A stretch of 64,000 bases of DNA from Micromonospora citrea (lineage in GTDB: Bacteria > Actinomycetota > Actinomycetes > Mycobacteriales > Micromonosporaceae), in assembly GCF_900090315.1 (NCBI RefSeq), contig NZ_FMHZ01000002.1, forward strand, positions 3,202,501 through 3,266,500, given 5' to 3'. The position numbers were made by a program, and so were the translations under genes. Below the pieces are notes generated by a model. It was given only the letters and a program-made list of their open reading frames with translations. It searched no databases and was not told where the DNA came from. Positions 49,396 through 57,826 of the stretch are shown piece after piece; within the stretch, counting starts at the first letter, position 1, and every line of letters starts with the position of its first letter.

Positions 49396-50235
49396 TCAGG
49401 GGAGGCGGGCCTCCAGCATGCCGTCGACGATGCGGGTCGGCAGGATCTGCTGGTCGTTGCCGGACGGCCCGTGCACGACCTCGCCGCCGTTGAGCCGGAA
49501 CGTGCTGCCGTGCCAGGGGCAGACCACGCACTCGTGCCCGTCGACCTCACGCACCTCGCCCTGGGCGAGCGGGCCGCTCTGGTGCGGGCACCGCTCCAGC
49601 ATCACGGTGACCTCGTCGCCGTGCCGATACAGGATCACCGAGACGTCGTCGATCTCCCGGGTGATCAGCTTCCGCTGCGGCAGGGCTGCCATGTCGGCGA
49701 GCGCGTGCCAGCCGTCGCTCATCCGGTGCAGCTCGGAGATGCTCTGGTTGACCTGCGCACCCTGCTTGTACGCCAGGTGCCCGCCGATGTAGGCCCCCAT
49801 GCTCGCGGCGCTGAGCCCGAGGAAGCCGAGCGTACGGCCGAGGTTGTGCCGGCCGGACAATCGGGCGGCGACGGAGCCGGCGTAGAACACCAGACCGACG
49901 CTGTTGGAAGCGGCGTGCACCAGGCCGATCCGGCGCTGGTCGCGGGCGAGGGCCGCCCAGTCGTTGAGCCCGGCCACCGCCGCCGGCAGGGCGCTGACGG
50001 TGCCGACCGCGCACAGCGTGGTGGCCGCCCGACGCTGCCCCGGCAGCACGTCCAGCACGGCGGTGCTGATCCACGCGCCAACCGGCACCTGCACCATCGC
50101 CGGATGCAGCGGGTGCCCCAGCCAGACGCCGTGCAGCAGGTCCCTGACCCGCTGCGGACGGAGGGTCGCCTGGACGGCACGCTGCAGCCGGTCGCCGATC
50201 CGGTCCAGCCCGGAGGCCTGCTCGATCTTCGTCAT
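49396..50235 (-). CDS. DUF2231-Rieske [2Fe-2S] membrane protein
   Basis: 279 residues from ATG 50235 (GTG 50247 possible). The N-terminal DUF2231 domain has LLHGVWLGHPLHPAMVQVPVGA and four helices up to about 160. The C-terminal Rieske domain has CPHQSGPLAQGEV near 215-228 and CVVCPWHGSTFRLNGG near 235-250, giving the C-x-H...C-x2-H cluster ligands. Probably a membrane electron-transfer protein; such fusions are common in actinobacteria. Confidence 0.9.
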   Translation of the reverse strand: MTKIEQASGLDRIGDRLQRAVQATLRPQRVRDLLHGVWLGHPLHPAMVQVPVGAWISTAVLDVLPGQRRAATTLCAVGTVSALPAAVAGLNDWAALARDQRRIGLVHAASNSVGLVFYAGSVAARLSGRHNLGRTLGFLGLSAASMGAYIGGHLAYKQGAQVNQSISELHRMSDGWHALADMAALPQRKLITREIDDVSVILYRHGDEVTVMLERCPHQSGPLAQGEVREVDGHECVVCPWHGSTFRLNGGEVVHGPSGNDQQILPTRIVDGMLEARLP

Positions 50236-50708
50236 CAGTGCTCGCACCCGTACCGACTTCCCGGCAGGAGCGACCGCAAACCGGTCCCCGGTGACGGATC
50301 CGCAGCCGTACGTGACAAGGCCCCTCCCGGCCCACAACCGGGCGCGCGGTGCCGGGCGACGGGGCTGCCGGTGCTCGCCGCCGGGGTCCGGTCTCGATTC
50401 CGTGGCATGGCAGCACCGGCGAGCACTCAGCGCTGACGCCCGTCGGCGGGAGTGTCGACGGCCAGGGTTCGGACCCGTCCAAGCGACCGGACCGCTGCCT
50501 GTCCCGGTTTGTTCAGGCCCAGGTACCGGGGTTGCTCGGGACTGTCCCGACCGCTGTCTGCACTTCCGGGACGTGGGCGCGGACAAGTGTCATGGGACGC
50601 GTGGGTGCTGGCCGAGCTGCCATTCCCCCACCGGTCCGGGAACGAGACGGGCCGCCCTGCCGGCCAGGCGGCAGGTGACCACGGCAGGCGTGACCTGAAG
50701 GAGCAGCG
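50236..50708. other. 473-base divergent control region
   Basis: No gene is supported. Contains the palindrome at 50536-50550 and ends in the AAGGAG Shine-Dalgarno of the repeat protein. Confidence 0.4.
50536..50550. promoter_or_regulatory. 15-bp palindrome TCGGGAC-T-GTCCCGA
   Basis: Perfect 7-bp arms in the region upstream of the repeat protein gene. Possible regulator site. Confidence 0.4.
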
Positions 50709-52697
50709 ATGAGAAACAAGCACGAGCGGTGCCGCCCTGAGCGGAGCGGATGGCTGTTGGCGCAGTGGATGACGGTGTTGCGTCGTCGGCTGGTGCCGAT
50801 GGTGGCGGTGGTCGCCGTCGCAGCGGGTCTCCTGCTGGCCGCACCGGCCTCTGCGGCGGCCCCCGATCCGAACGAGCGCCCGGCAGCGGGCCCGACGCCT
50901 GGCCCGGCCGACGCCGGCGACCCGATGGGGCGAGCCCGGCGGCTGCTCCTGCAGCTCGGCTACGAGGTCTCGGCCCTGGGGTCACCGGACCCGGATGACC
51001 CGAACTACCAGAGGAAGATCATCGCCAACCAGGTCATGAAGAGGGTCCAGGCCTGGGTGGAGGATGGCAAGACGAGCTTCGGTTGGAAGGACGTCTACGT
51101 CGCAGTCCAGGACGCCGAGGAGATCTACCGCAAGTCGCAGAAGAGTCTTGAGAGGTTGAAGGGCAAGCTCAAGAAGTCCGAGCGCAAGCTGCGGAAGCTG
51201 ACGGAGGCTGCGCGGGACACCACGCTGTCGCCGAAGCAGCAGGCCAAGGCTGAGCGAAACCTGAAGCGGGCAAGAGCGAAGCATGCCGCAGCACGCCGGG
51301 CGTACCTCAAGACCAAGGCCGCGATCGCCGGCGGCGAGGACGACCGGGAGATCAAGGATCTGAAGAGCCAGGTTCGGGATCTGAAGCGTGACCTGGCCAA
51401 GGCCAAGCGGAAGCGCGCTCTCCCCGTCGCCCAGCGGAGGCTGGAGGAGAGGCTCGACGCCGCGCAGAAGAAGCTGGACGAGGCCAGGGCGGCGAAGGCC
51501 GATCGCGACCGCCGCCAGGACGGCGACGACTCTGACTCCTCCGGCACCACGGCCCGTCCCCCGAAGGGGCCGAAGGGGTCGCCTACCGGTGAGACGAAGG
51601 CAGGGCCGGACCGATCGCAGTCCGTCGGACCCGGGGGACCGCGCCCGGGCCGCTTCAGGCTCTGGCCGCGTGGCACCCGGACCGACAGCGGTGCGGCGGA
51701 GCTGATCGGTCAAGGCGTCGCCGAGGAGATCCGCGCTCGCGGCCGGGTGGAGGACGAGAAGCTGCTGGCACGCGCGAAGGAGGACCCGGCACTGCGCAAG
51801 CGCATCATCGACGACTACCGCGAGTACCCCCGGCGCAGCCCGTGGGAGAAGACCATGCGCGACTTCGACACCTCGAAGGGTTTCCGGCAGACCGAGGCCC
51901 TGCGGATCGGTCCAGAACTGATGACCTACCAAGAGGCCGAGGACATTGCGAACCGGTCGAACTCCGACCCGGCGTACCAGCAGGCCCGCAGGGACTGCGG
52001 CGGCTACGACACCTGCGTCAAGGAACGCACCCGCAAACTCCGCGAACAAAACACCAAGCTCAAGAAGCAGGCCGACCGATCCAACAACGACCCCGCATAC
52101 CAGCAGGCCCGCAGAGAGTGCGGCGGCTACGACACCTGCGTCAAGGAACGCACCCGCAAACTCCGCGAACAAAACACCAAGCTCAAGAAGCAGGCCGACC
52201 GATCCAACAACGACCCCGCATACCAGCAGGCCCGCAGGGACTGCGGCGGCTACGACACCTGCGTCAAGGAACGCACCCGCAAACTCCGCGAACAAAACAC
52301 CAAGCTCAAGAAGCAGGCCGACCGATCCAACAACGACCCCGCATACCAGCAGGCCCGCAGAGAGTGCGGCGGCTACGACACCTGCGTCAAGGAACGCACC
52401 CGCAAACTCCGCGAGCAGCGGGCCGGTGTCGGCGACGGTAGGCCCGACACGAGGAAGACGAACGGCAGCAGGACCACCACGAAGAAGACCGACGCCCCCG
52501 CGAAGACCACCAGCAGCGACAGCAAGCACCGGCAGGCGTACGAGCAGGCCAACCGGGAGTGCGGCGGCTACGACACCTGCGTGAAGGAACGCACCCGCAA
52601 GCTCCGCGAGCAGAACGCGGACGCAGGCGACGGCGGGCGTACCACGAAGAAGGCGACCGGCAGCAGGACCGGGAAGAAGACGGGCAGCAGGAAGTAG
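50709..52697 (+). CDS. Exported coiled-coil protein with 41-residue CGGYDTC repeats
   Basis: 662 residues from ATG 50709 (AAGGAG upstream). A basic start (NKHERCRPERSG) is followed by signal-type helix VPMVAVVAVAAGLLLAAPASA, cut near residue 55. About 125-260 is a long Lys/Arg/Glu-rich coiled coil (SLERLKGKLKKSERKLRKLT). A linker leads to four tandem repeats at residues 417-580 of the form D-P-A-Y-Q-Q-A-R-R-D/E-CGGYDTC-V-K-E-R-T-R-K-L-R-E-Q, and a fifth diverged copy near 608. Each repeat has two cysteines five apart. Other cysteines are rare. No known domain; likely extracellular or wall-associated. Confidence 0.8.
   Translation: MRNKHERCRPERSGWLLAQWMTVLRRRLVPMVAVVAVAAGLLLAAPASAAAPDPNERPAAGPTPGPADAGDPMGRARRLLLQLGYEVSALGSPDPDDPNYQRKIIANQVMKRVQAWVEDGKTSFGWKDVYVAVQDAEEIYRKSQKSLERLKGKLKKSERKLRKLTEAARDTTLSPKQQAKAERNLKRARAKHAAARRAYLKTKAAIAGGEDDREIKDLKSQVRDLKRDLAKAKRKRALPVAQRRLEERLDAAQKKLDEARAAKADRDRRQDGDDSDSSGTTARPPKGPKGSPTGETKAGPDRSQSVGPGGPRPGRFRLWPRGTRTDSGAAELIGQGVAEEIRARGRVEDEKLLARAKEDPALRKRIIDDYREYPRRSPWEKTMRDFDTSKGFRQTEALRIGPELMTYQEAEDIANRSNSDPAYQQARRDCGGYDTCVKERTRKLREQNTKLKKQADRSNNDPAYQQARRECGGYDTCVKERTRKLREQNTKLKKQADRSNNDPAYQQARRDCGGYDTCVKERTRKLREQNTKLKKQADRSNNDPAYQQARRECGGYDTCVKERTRKLREQRAGVGDGRPDTRKTNGSRTTTKKTDAPAKTTSSDSKHRQAYEQANRECGGYDTCVKERTRKLREQNADAGDGGRTTKKATGSRTGKKTGSRK
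51957..52448. repeat. 123-bp coding tandem repeat, four units
   Basis: Units start at 51957, 52080, 52203 and 52326. Units 2-4 are nearly identical at the DNA level. Units 1 and 3 encode RRDCGG, and 2 and 4 encode RRECGG, so a 246-bp dimer seems to have duplicated. A partial fifth unit lies at about 52530-52615. Confidence 0.9.
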
Positions 52698-52854
52698 TAC
52701 GCAAGCACCTGGAGAACGGCACGCGCGCGGCCCGGACCGACCGGGCGAAGCCTTCGGAGATCAGGAGTACGGAGTGGGCGTGCACACCGTCGACGCCGTC
52801 CGCGCGTCGGACCTGGATGCGGGCCGCCGGGCCGAGGGCTTCGACCGCGGAGGG

Positions 52855-54495
52855 CTACGGTTTGAAGAGGAACACCTGCACGTCGTCGTTGAAGCACGGC
52901 ACCTGGGCCACGGCGGTACCCGCGGTCCGGCCCCCGTCGATCGGGCCGATGCACATCTTCGGCGCGGTCGCGGCATGCAGCCGGTAGCCCCGGCCCGCGT
53001 TCGTCTGGACCGGTTCGAGGATGAACCGCTGGTCCGGGCGGCTGCAGTAGCGGCGCGGCGCCAGCAGCACCCCGTCGGCGGTCGATGGTTCGCCGTTCGG
53101 ATCGGGGTCGACCTGCAGGCATCCGCCGCCCCCGGACGGGTGCGCCCAGTAGATCTGGTAGGTGTTCGCTGCGACCTTCCGCAGCTCGCTGGTGGCGGGC
53201 TGGGCCTCGGCACAGGGAACGAGGACGGCCACCTCCGGCCGGTCGTTCCCGGGCTCCGGACCCACGCCCACGCAGAACGACTTCCCGGCGGTGGCCGCTG
53301 GCATCATGCGGTACTTTCCGGGCGCGGGCAGCGCGGTGGCCGCCCTCGTCGGCGACACCCTGGGCGGACTCGGCGCGGTGCTCGTGGGCGCCGGCGCGGC
53401 GCTGCTCGGCCGAGGGCTGGGGCTGGGGCTGGATGTCTTCACGCCGGCATCTTCCGACGGCAGGTGTTCCTCGGCGCCGGGCCCGACCGTCTGCTCAGCG
53501 CGCACGTCCGCCGGACCGTCACCCCTGTTGGATTCGCGAAGTGTCCGGACGGCCACGCCGGCGGCCACCAGGACCAGCACGGCGACGAGCATGCCGAGGA
53601 TGCGCCTCGGCCAGCCGGCCCGGAAGGCCAGTGGCGGCACAAAATCCCGCAGACCCAGCGGCTCGGCAGTTGCGGTCGGCTTGCGGTGCAGTCCCGACCA
53701 GGTGGCGTCGCGCCGGTTCTTCACGGCCGTCGCCAGCGGCCCTTCCGAATAGGTGGGGAGGCGGACCGGCTTGTCCACGCTCGGGGCCGACCTGCCCCCG
53801 GCCGGCTCGGGCCGCGCCTCCGTCGGGTCGGGTCTGTGGGTCGAGTCTGTCCCCGGGCGCTCGCTCGCGGTAGACGAACCCGGCTCGGCGGCGTCCCGGT
53901 GCGGCTCGCTGGTGGGTGTTTCGACGGCAGTTGGCTCGACGCCGGTTGACGTGCCGTCAACCGGCTCGGCGGTCAGCCTCGCGGCACCAATGAGGTCCGG
54001 GTCGCCGCCGGTCGCCGCCTCCAGCCGCTCCCCGCCGCCGCGTTCCCAGCCAAGCACCTGCGAGAGTTCGTCCGGTAAGGGAGGTACCTCGTCGAGTAGT
54101 CCCCACGGCGGGCGAACCCTCGGCTCGTCGACGGATGAGCCGGCGGCAGCCTTGCCCGCGGCGTCAGTGGCGGCGACCGGCTCGGGTTGGCCCGCCATGG
54201 CTGCGGCAAGCCTCTTGCGCACCGTGATCCAGCCGTCCACCGTTTCCTGGTCACCGCCGCAGGCCCGGACGAAAGCCGCGACCAGCTCCTCTCTCGGCAG
54301 GGTGGCTCGGCCCAACGCCGTGTTCAGCGTGCTGTGCGGCAGCACGTCGCCGGCTTCCCGCGCCTTCCTCGAAACCTGCCGGATGGTCAGTCCGGACCAC
54401 TGACGTAGCGCGCGCATCTGGGCCACGAACTCGGCCGCTGACCCGACGGCCTGTGGATCAGGCGCCCGGCCGGCGGTGGGCTGCTCGTTCGCCAT
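52855..54495 (-). CDS. HTH-transmembrane protein with trefoil-like exterior domain
   Basis: 546 residues from ATG 54495 (GGGGAGGA upstream). An XRE-like HTH lies at about 20-75 (EFVAQMRALRQWSGLTIRQV then LPHSTLNTALGRATLPREE). A long disordered acidic/Pro/Thr linker extends to about 290, a transmembrane helix spans about 300-318, and a Ser/Pro linker follows. The C-terminal ~150 residues (GKSFCVGVGPEPG ... GCLQVDPDPNG ... DQRFILEP ... PKMCIGPIDGG) resemble a ricin-B/beta-trefoil lectin. This is a plausible one-component membrane sensor. It is convergent with the repeat protein, 157 bp apart. Confidence 0.75.
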   Translation of the reverse strand: MANEQPTAGRAPDPQAVGSAAEFVAQMRALRQWSGLTIRQVSRKAREAGDVLPHSTLNTALGRATLPREELVAAFVRACGGDQETVDGWITVRKRLAAAMAGQPEPVAATDAAGKAAAGSSVDEPRVRPPWGLLDEVPPLPDELSQVLGWERGGGERLEAATGGDPDLIGAARLTAEPVDGTSTGVEPTAVETPTSEPHRDAAEPGSSTASERPGTDSTHRPDPTEARPEPAGGRSAPSVDKPVRLPTYSEGPLATAVKNRRDATWSGLHRKPTATAEPLGLRDFVPPLAFRAGWPRRILGMLVAVLVLVAAGVAVRTLRESNRGDGPADVRAEQTVGPGAEEHLPSEDAGVKTSSPSPSPRPSSAAPAPTSTAPSPPRVSPTRAATALPAPGKYRMMPAATAGKSFCVGVGPEPGNDRPEVAVLVPCAEAQPATSELRKVAANTYQIYWAHPSGGGGCLQVDPDPNGEPSTADGVLLAPRRYCSRPDQRFILEPVQTNAGRGYRLHAATAPKMCIGPIDGGRTAGTAVAQVPCFNDDVQVFLFKP

Positions 54496-54938
54496 CGACC
54501 GATCCTCCCCCGCGCGTAGGTCCAGCGCGTACAGCCGCGCCGCCCGATTCAAGCCGATCAGTCAACGGATCGCTACCTCGTCAGGATCAATTCAGAACAA
54601 TCCTCAATAGACAGGACCACATACTCGGACGTGACCAGTTCTCGCGAACCACGGCACGCAGCGGTTCGTCGCGACGGCGGGACGATCTACCCGGCGCGCT
54701 GGCCACGGGGCGGCCGGCCACGCACGTCCGGCCCCTGCCAGCCACCGGCGTGGTCCCGTACCGTCCGGCGGCCGCTGGACAGCGACAACCTCGCCGACCC
54801 TCCACAGACGATGGGACAGCGGGCGCTGACGATTCGAACCGCGACCGCGCCGCCCGTAGCCGGCCGCCCGGTGCACCGCCCGCTCGAAAACTGGACACCG
54901 CCAACACCCACGCGAAGCGAACCCAGGATCCGGACAAC
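54496..54938. other. 443-base region without gene
   Basis: Less GC-rich around 54570-54640. Probably the promoter of the HTH-TM gene; no clear boxes found. Confidence 0.4.
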
Positions 54939-54996
54939 TTCCCGGAACAGTGGCCCGGGTACGTCCGTACGTCCCGGAGGCCACTGTTTCCGGGAA
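54939..54996. repeat. Long hairpin-forming inverted repeat
   Basis: TTCCCGGAACAGTGGCC (54939-54955) pairs with 54979-54996 except for a single-base bulge, and the inner GGGTACGT/ACGTCCC also pairs with one bulge. The whole 58-nt stretch folds to one stem with a 4-nt loop. It follows the bluB stop, so it may terminate it, but size and symmetry suggest a miniature repeat element. Confidence 0.6.
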
Positions 54997-55041
54997 TCGC
55001 GCCGCCACCCGCCCGACGGCGCGGTGCGGGGCGCGGGGGTG

Positions 55042-55671
55042 TCAGAGGGTCGGTCGGGTCCAGCGGTCGTGGTGGATCGCCTCGGCCAGCGGGCGCTTCT
55101 GCCGCCAGCCGTGCCGGGCCAGGTCGGGTACGCGCTCGAAGTGGGTGACCGGGCCGACGCAGAGCCACGCCACCGGCCGGACGCCGTCGGGGATGCCGAG
55201 CAGGTCGGCCAGCCACGGCTCCCGGTAGAACGACACCCAGCCGACGCCCAGCCCTTCGGCGGTCGCGGCCAGCCAGAGGTTCTGGATGGCGAGGCAGGCG
55301 GAGTAGAGCCCGGTGTCGGCGATGGCGTGCCGACCGAGCACGGCGGGGCCACCCCGGGCCGGGTCGTAGGTGACCACCACCGAGAGGGTCGACTCCAGCA
55401 CGCCGTCGATCTTGATGCGGGCGAACCGTTCGGCGGCCTCCCCGTCCAGCGTGGCGGCGAACGTGGCCCGCTCGGTGTGCACGTGCTCGTGGAACCGGCG
55501 CCGCAGTTCCGGGTCACGGACGACGATGAAGTCCCAGGGCTGGGAGTAGCCGACGCTCGGCGCGGCGTGTGCCGCCGCGAGCACCCGGTGCAGCGTCTCC
55601 TCGGGCACGGGCGCCCCGGTGAACTGGGCGCGTACGTCCCGGCGGAGGTGGATGACGTCGTAGAGATCCAA
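55042..55671 (-). CDS. bluB: 5,6-dimethylbenzimidazole synthase (BluB)
   Basis: 209 residues from TTG 55671; GGGAGC lies 7 nt upstream and the conserved family start LDLYDVIHLRRDVRAQF begins there. Longer frames would cross the riboswitch. Nitroreductase-fold features: RRDVRAQF (FMN phosphate), APSVGYSQPWDFIVV near 45-60, and LAATAEGLGVGWVSFY near 142-158. BluB converts FMNH2 and O2 to DMB, the lower ligand of vitamin B12. The upstream cobalamin riboswitch makes the assignment strong: the gene is shut off when B12 is abundant. Confidence 0.93.
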   Translation of the reverse strand: MDLYDVIHLRRDVRAQFTGAPVPEETLHRVLAAAHAAPSVGYSQPWDFIVVRDPELRRRFHEHVHTERATFAATLDGEAAERFARIKIDGVLESTLSVVVTYDPARGGPAVLGRHAIADTGLYSACLAIQNLWLAATAEGLGVGWVSFYREPWLADLLGIPDGVRPVAWLCVGPVTHFERVPDLARHGWRQKRPLAEAIHHDRWTRPTL

Positions 55672-55693
55672 GGCAGGCTCCCGCTGCGCTCGG

Positions 55694-55714
55694 CCCACGC
55701 CCCGGGCGTGGGCA
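55694..55714 (-). terminator. Riboswitch expression-platform hairpin
   Basis: GCCCACGCCC-C-GGGCGTGGGC-type stem between the riboswitch and the bluB Shine-Dalgarno. It may act as an intrinsic terminator or sequester the start region when B12 is bound; there is no T-run, so translation or Rho-linked control is also possible. Confidence 0.55.
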
Positions 55715-55721
55715 CCTGACG

Positions 55722-55890
55722 CGAGGCCGGTCTTCGGACTCCCGGATCGACGCCTGGCCGTCCGCCTTCCCAGCCCGTCGGGCCAGTGGCTGCGCTCTCG
55801 CGCGTGGACGGTGGCTCCCCGGTCACCGCGGCGGGCCCGTGCCGGATTCGCACCGGCTTCCCGATTCTCCCCGCTCGCGCGGGGCACCTC
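55722..55890 (-). promoter_or_regulatory. Cobalamin riboswitch
   Basis: On the minus strand, aggtgcc is followed by a paired gcgcgag-type arm. Then comes gggaatcggGAAGCCGGTG-like core (gccggtgcgaatccggc), gcccgccgcggtgacc, the B12-box-type gccactg, cgggctgggaaggcgg, and a terminal gtccgaagaccggcct. These are in the order expected of the cobalamin riboswitch family. It controls bluB directly downstream. Confidence 0.9.
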
Positions 55891-56054
55891 ACATGATCGT
55901 GCCGCCCGGCATGGTAGCGGGACCCGCCGCGCACCACCGACGGCCGGGGCGCACCGGACCGGCGCCGCCGACAGCCGGCGAGCCAGAACCCACCGGCAGC
56001 GATCGCCGGGTCGGCGTGGAAATCCGGTCGCGGCGCGCGCCGTCGCCGAGCACC

Positions 56055-57017
56055 GTGGTCCGGGTGTACGCGCTCGCCTCCCGCCCCCTGCCGGCCGGGC
56101 ACCCGGCTGCCCGCCTGACCGTCGCCCTCGGCCGACCCCGGGCCGTGCCTCCGCCGCTGCTGATGCTGCTGGGCATGCTCTCCACCCAGGTCGGGGCGGC
56201 CGTCGCCAAACAGCTCTTCGGCAGCACCAGTGCCGGCGGAACGACCACGCTGCGGCTCGGCTTCGCCGCGCTGATCCTGCTGCTCGTGGCCCGGCCCGGG
56301 CTGCGGCTGGGCTGGCGCGCCGCCGGCCTGGTCGGTGCGTTCGGGCTCAGCCTGGCGCTGATGAACCTCTCCTTCTACGCGGCCCTGCAACGCGTGCCGC
56401 TCGGCGTCGCCGTCACCATCGGCTTCGCGGGGCCGCTGCTGGTCTCGCTCGCCGGCAGCCGCCGCGCCGCCGACGTGGCGTGGGCGGCCCTGGCGGGCGG
56501 CGGGGTGCTGCTGATCAGCGGGCTGGGCGGTGCCGGGCTGGACGGGGTGGGGCTGCTGCTCTGCGCCGCCGTCGCGGTCGGCTGGGCCGGGTACGTGCTG
56601 CTCGGCAAGGCGGTCAGCGCCCAGGTACCGGGCAGCCGGGGCCTCGCGCTGGGGATGGCCGTCGCCGCGCTGGCGGTGCTGCCGTTCGGGGTCGCGGACG
56701 GCGGCGCGGCGCTGCTCGATCCGTGGACCCTCGCGCTGGGCGTCGCGGTGGCCCTGCTGTCGTCGGTGCTGCCGTACTCGGCGGAGCTGGCCGCGCTGCG
56801 CCGTATGCCGGCCCGGGTCTTCGCGGTCCTGCTCAGCCTGGAGCCGGCGATCGGCGCGCTGGTCGGGCTGGTCCTGCTGGGCGAACTGCTGGCCTGGTCG
56901 CAGGCGCTCGGGGTGGCCTGTGTGGTCGGCGCGGCGCTGGGCGCGACCCTGGTCCGGGGCAGTTCCACCCCCGAGGAACGCGACGCGCCCCGGCGGAATG
57001 GGCCACGCGCCCGGTGA
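56055..57017 (+). CDS. EamA-family transporter (RhtA-like exporter)
   Basis: About 320 residues from GTG 56055; GTG 56064 and ATG 55911 are alternatives. Ten helices in two EamA repeats: the first from PPPLLMLLGMLSTQVGAAVAKQLF, with TLRLGFAALILL and PLGVAVTIGFAGPLLVSL, the second to LLGELLAWSQALGVACVVGA. E. coli RhtA exports threonine and homoserine and is 295 residues long. Divergent from the B12-regulated bluB. Substrate unknown. Confidence 0.85.
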   Translation: MVRVYALASRPLPAGHPAARLTVALGRPRAVPPPLLMLLGMLSTQVGAAVAKQLFGSTSAGGTTTLRLGFAALILLLVARPGLRLGWRAAGLVGAFGLSLALMNLSFYAALQRVPLGVAVTIGFAGPLLVSLAGSRRAADVAWAALAGGGVLLISGLGGAGLDGVGLLLCAAVAVGWAGYVLLGKAVSAQVPGSRGLALGMAVAALAVLPFGVADGGAALLDPWTLALGVAVALLSSVLPYSAELAALRRMPARVFAVLLSLEPAIGALVGLVLLGELLAWSQALGVACVVGAALGATLVRGSSTPEERDAPRRNGPRAR

Positions 57018-57064
57018 GCTGAGGGCCCTGGCGCCGCCGACACCGCCGGGGGCATGCTGTCCCG

Positions 57065-57826
57065 ATGGGCGTACGGGTCGAACGCGACGGGCCGGTGACC
57101 ACGGTGATCCTGGACCGGCCGGCGGCGCGCAACGCGGTCGACGGGCCGACGGCCCGGGCGCTGGCCGACGCGTTCCGTGCCTTCGAGGCGGACGCCGGCG
57201 CGGCGGTGGCCGTGCTCTGGGGCGCGGGCGGCACGTTCTGCGCCGGGGCCGACCTGAAGGCCATCGGCACGCCGAGCGGCAACCGGGTGGAGCCGGAGGG
57301 GGACGGCCCGATGGGTCCGACCCGGATGGCGCTCGGCAAGCCGGTGATCGCCGCGATCTCGGGTCACGCGGTGGCGGGCGGGTTGGAGCTGGCGCTCTGG
57401 TGCGACCTGCGGGTCGCCGAGTCCGACGCGGTGCTCGGGGTGTTCTGCCGGCGCTGGGGGGTGCCGCTGATCGACGGGGGGACGGTCCGGCTGCCCCGGC
57501 TGATCGGCGAGAGCCGGGCGATGGACCTGATCCTGACCGGCCGGCCGGTGCCGGCCGAGGAGGCGTACGCCATGGGGCTGGTGAACCGGCTGGTCGCGCC
57601 GGGCGAGGCGCGGGCGGCGGCCGAGCGGCTGGCGGCCGAGATCGCCCGGCACCCGCAGACCTGTCTGCGCAACGACCGGGCCGCCGTGCTGGCCGGCGCG
57701 GGCCAGCCGGAGCCGGTGGCGCTGGCGACGGAGCTGGCGTACGGGATGGACTCGCTGGCCGCCGACGCGGCGGTCGGGGCGGCCCGGTTCGCGGCCGGGG
57801 CCGGCCGGCACGGCGCGGCGGTCTAG
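57065..57826 (+). CDS. Enoyl-CoA hydratase/isomerase family protein
   Basis: 253 residues. Crotonase fold: TTVILDRPAARNAVDGPTA near 12-30, FCAGADLKAIG near 58-68 (oxyanion), AISGHAVAGGLELALWCDLRVA near 98-119, and GVPLIDGGTVRLPRLIGESRAMDLILTGRPVPAEEAYAMGLVNRLV near 135-182. The family's catalytic Glu is plausible in the GGLELAL stretch but the second Glu of hydratases is replaced by GGTVRLP, so isomerase or hydrolase activity is possible. Overlaps the convergent gene by 4 bp. Confidence 0.88.
   Translation: MGVRVERDGPVTTVILDRPAARNAVDGPTARALADAFRAFEADAGAAVAVLWGAGGTFCAGADLKAIGTPSGNRVEPEGDGPMGPTRMALGKPVIAAISGHAVAGGLELALWCDLRVAESDAVLGVFCRRWGVPLIDGGTVRLPRLIGESRAMDLILTGRPVPAEEAYAMGLVNRLVAPGEARAAAERLAAEIARHPQTCLRNDRAAVLAGAGQPEPVALATELAYGMDSLAADAAVGAARFAAGAGRHGAAV

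Noticed and set aside
51957..52448. CRISPR array
   Set aside because: The regular repeat is a 123-bp coding unit in frame inside a long gene; there are no short repeats with unique spacers.
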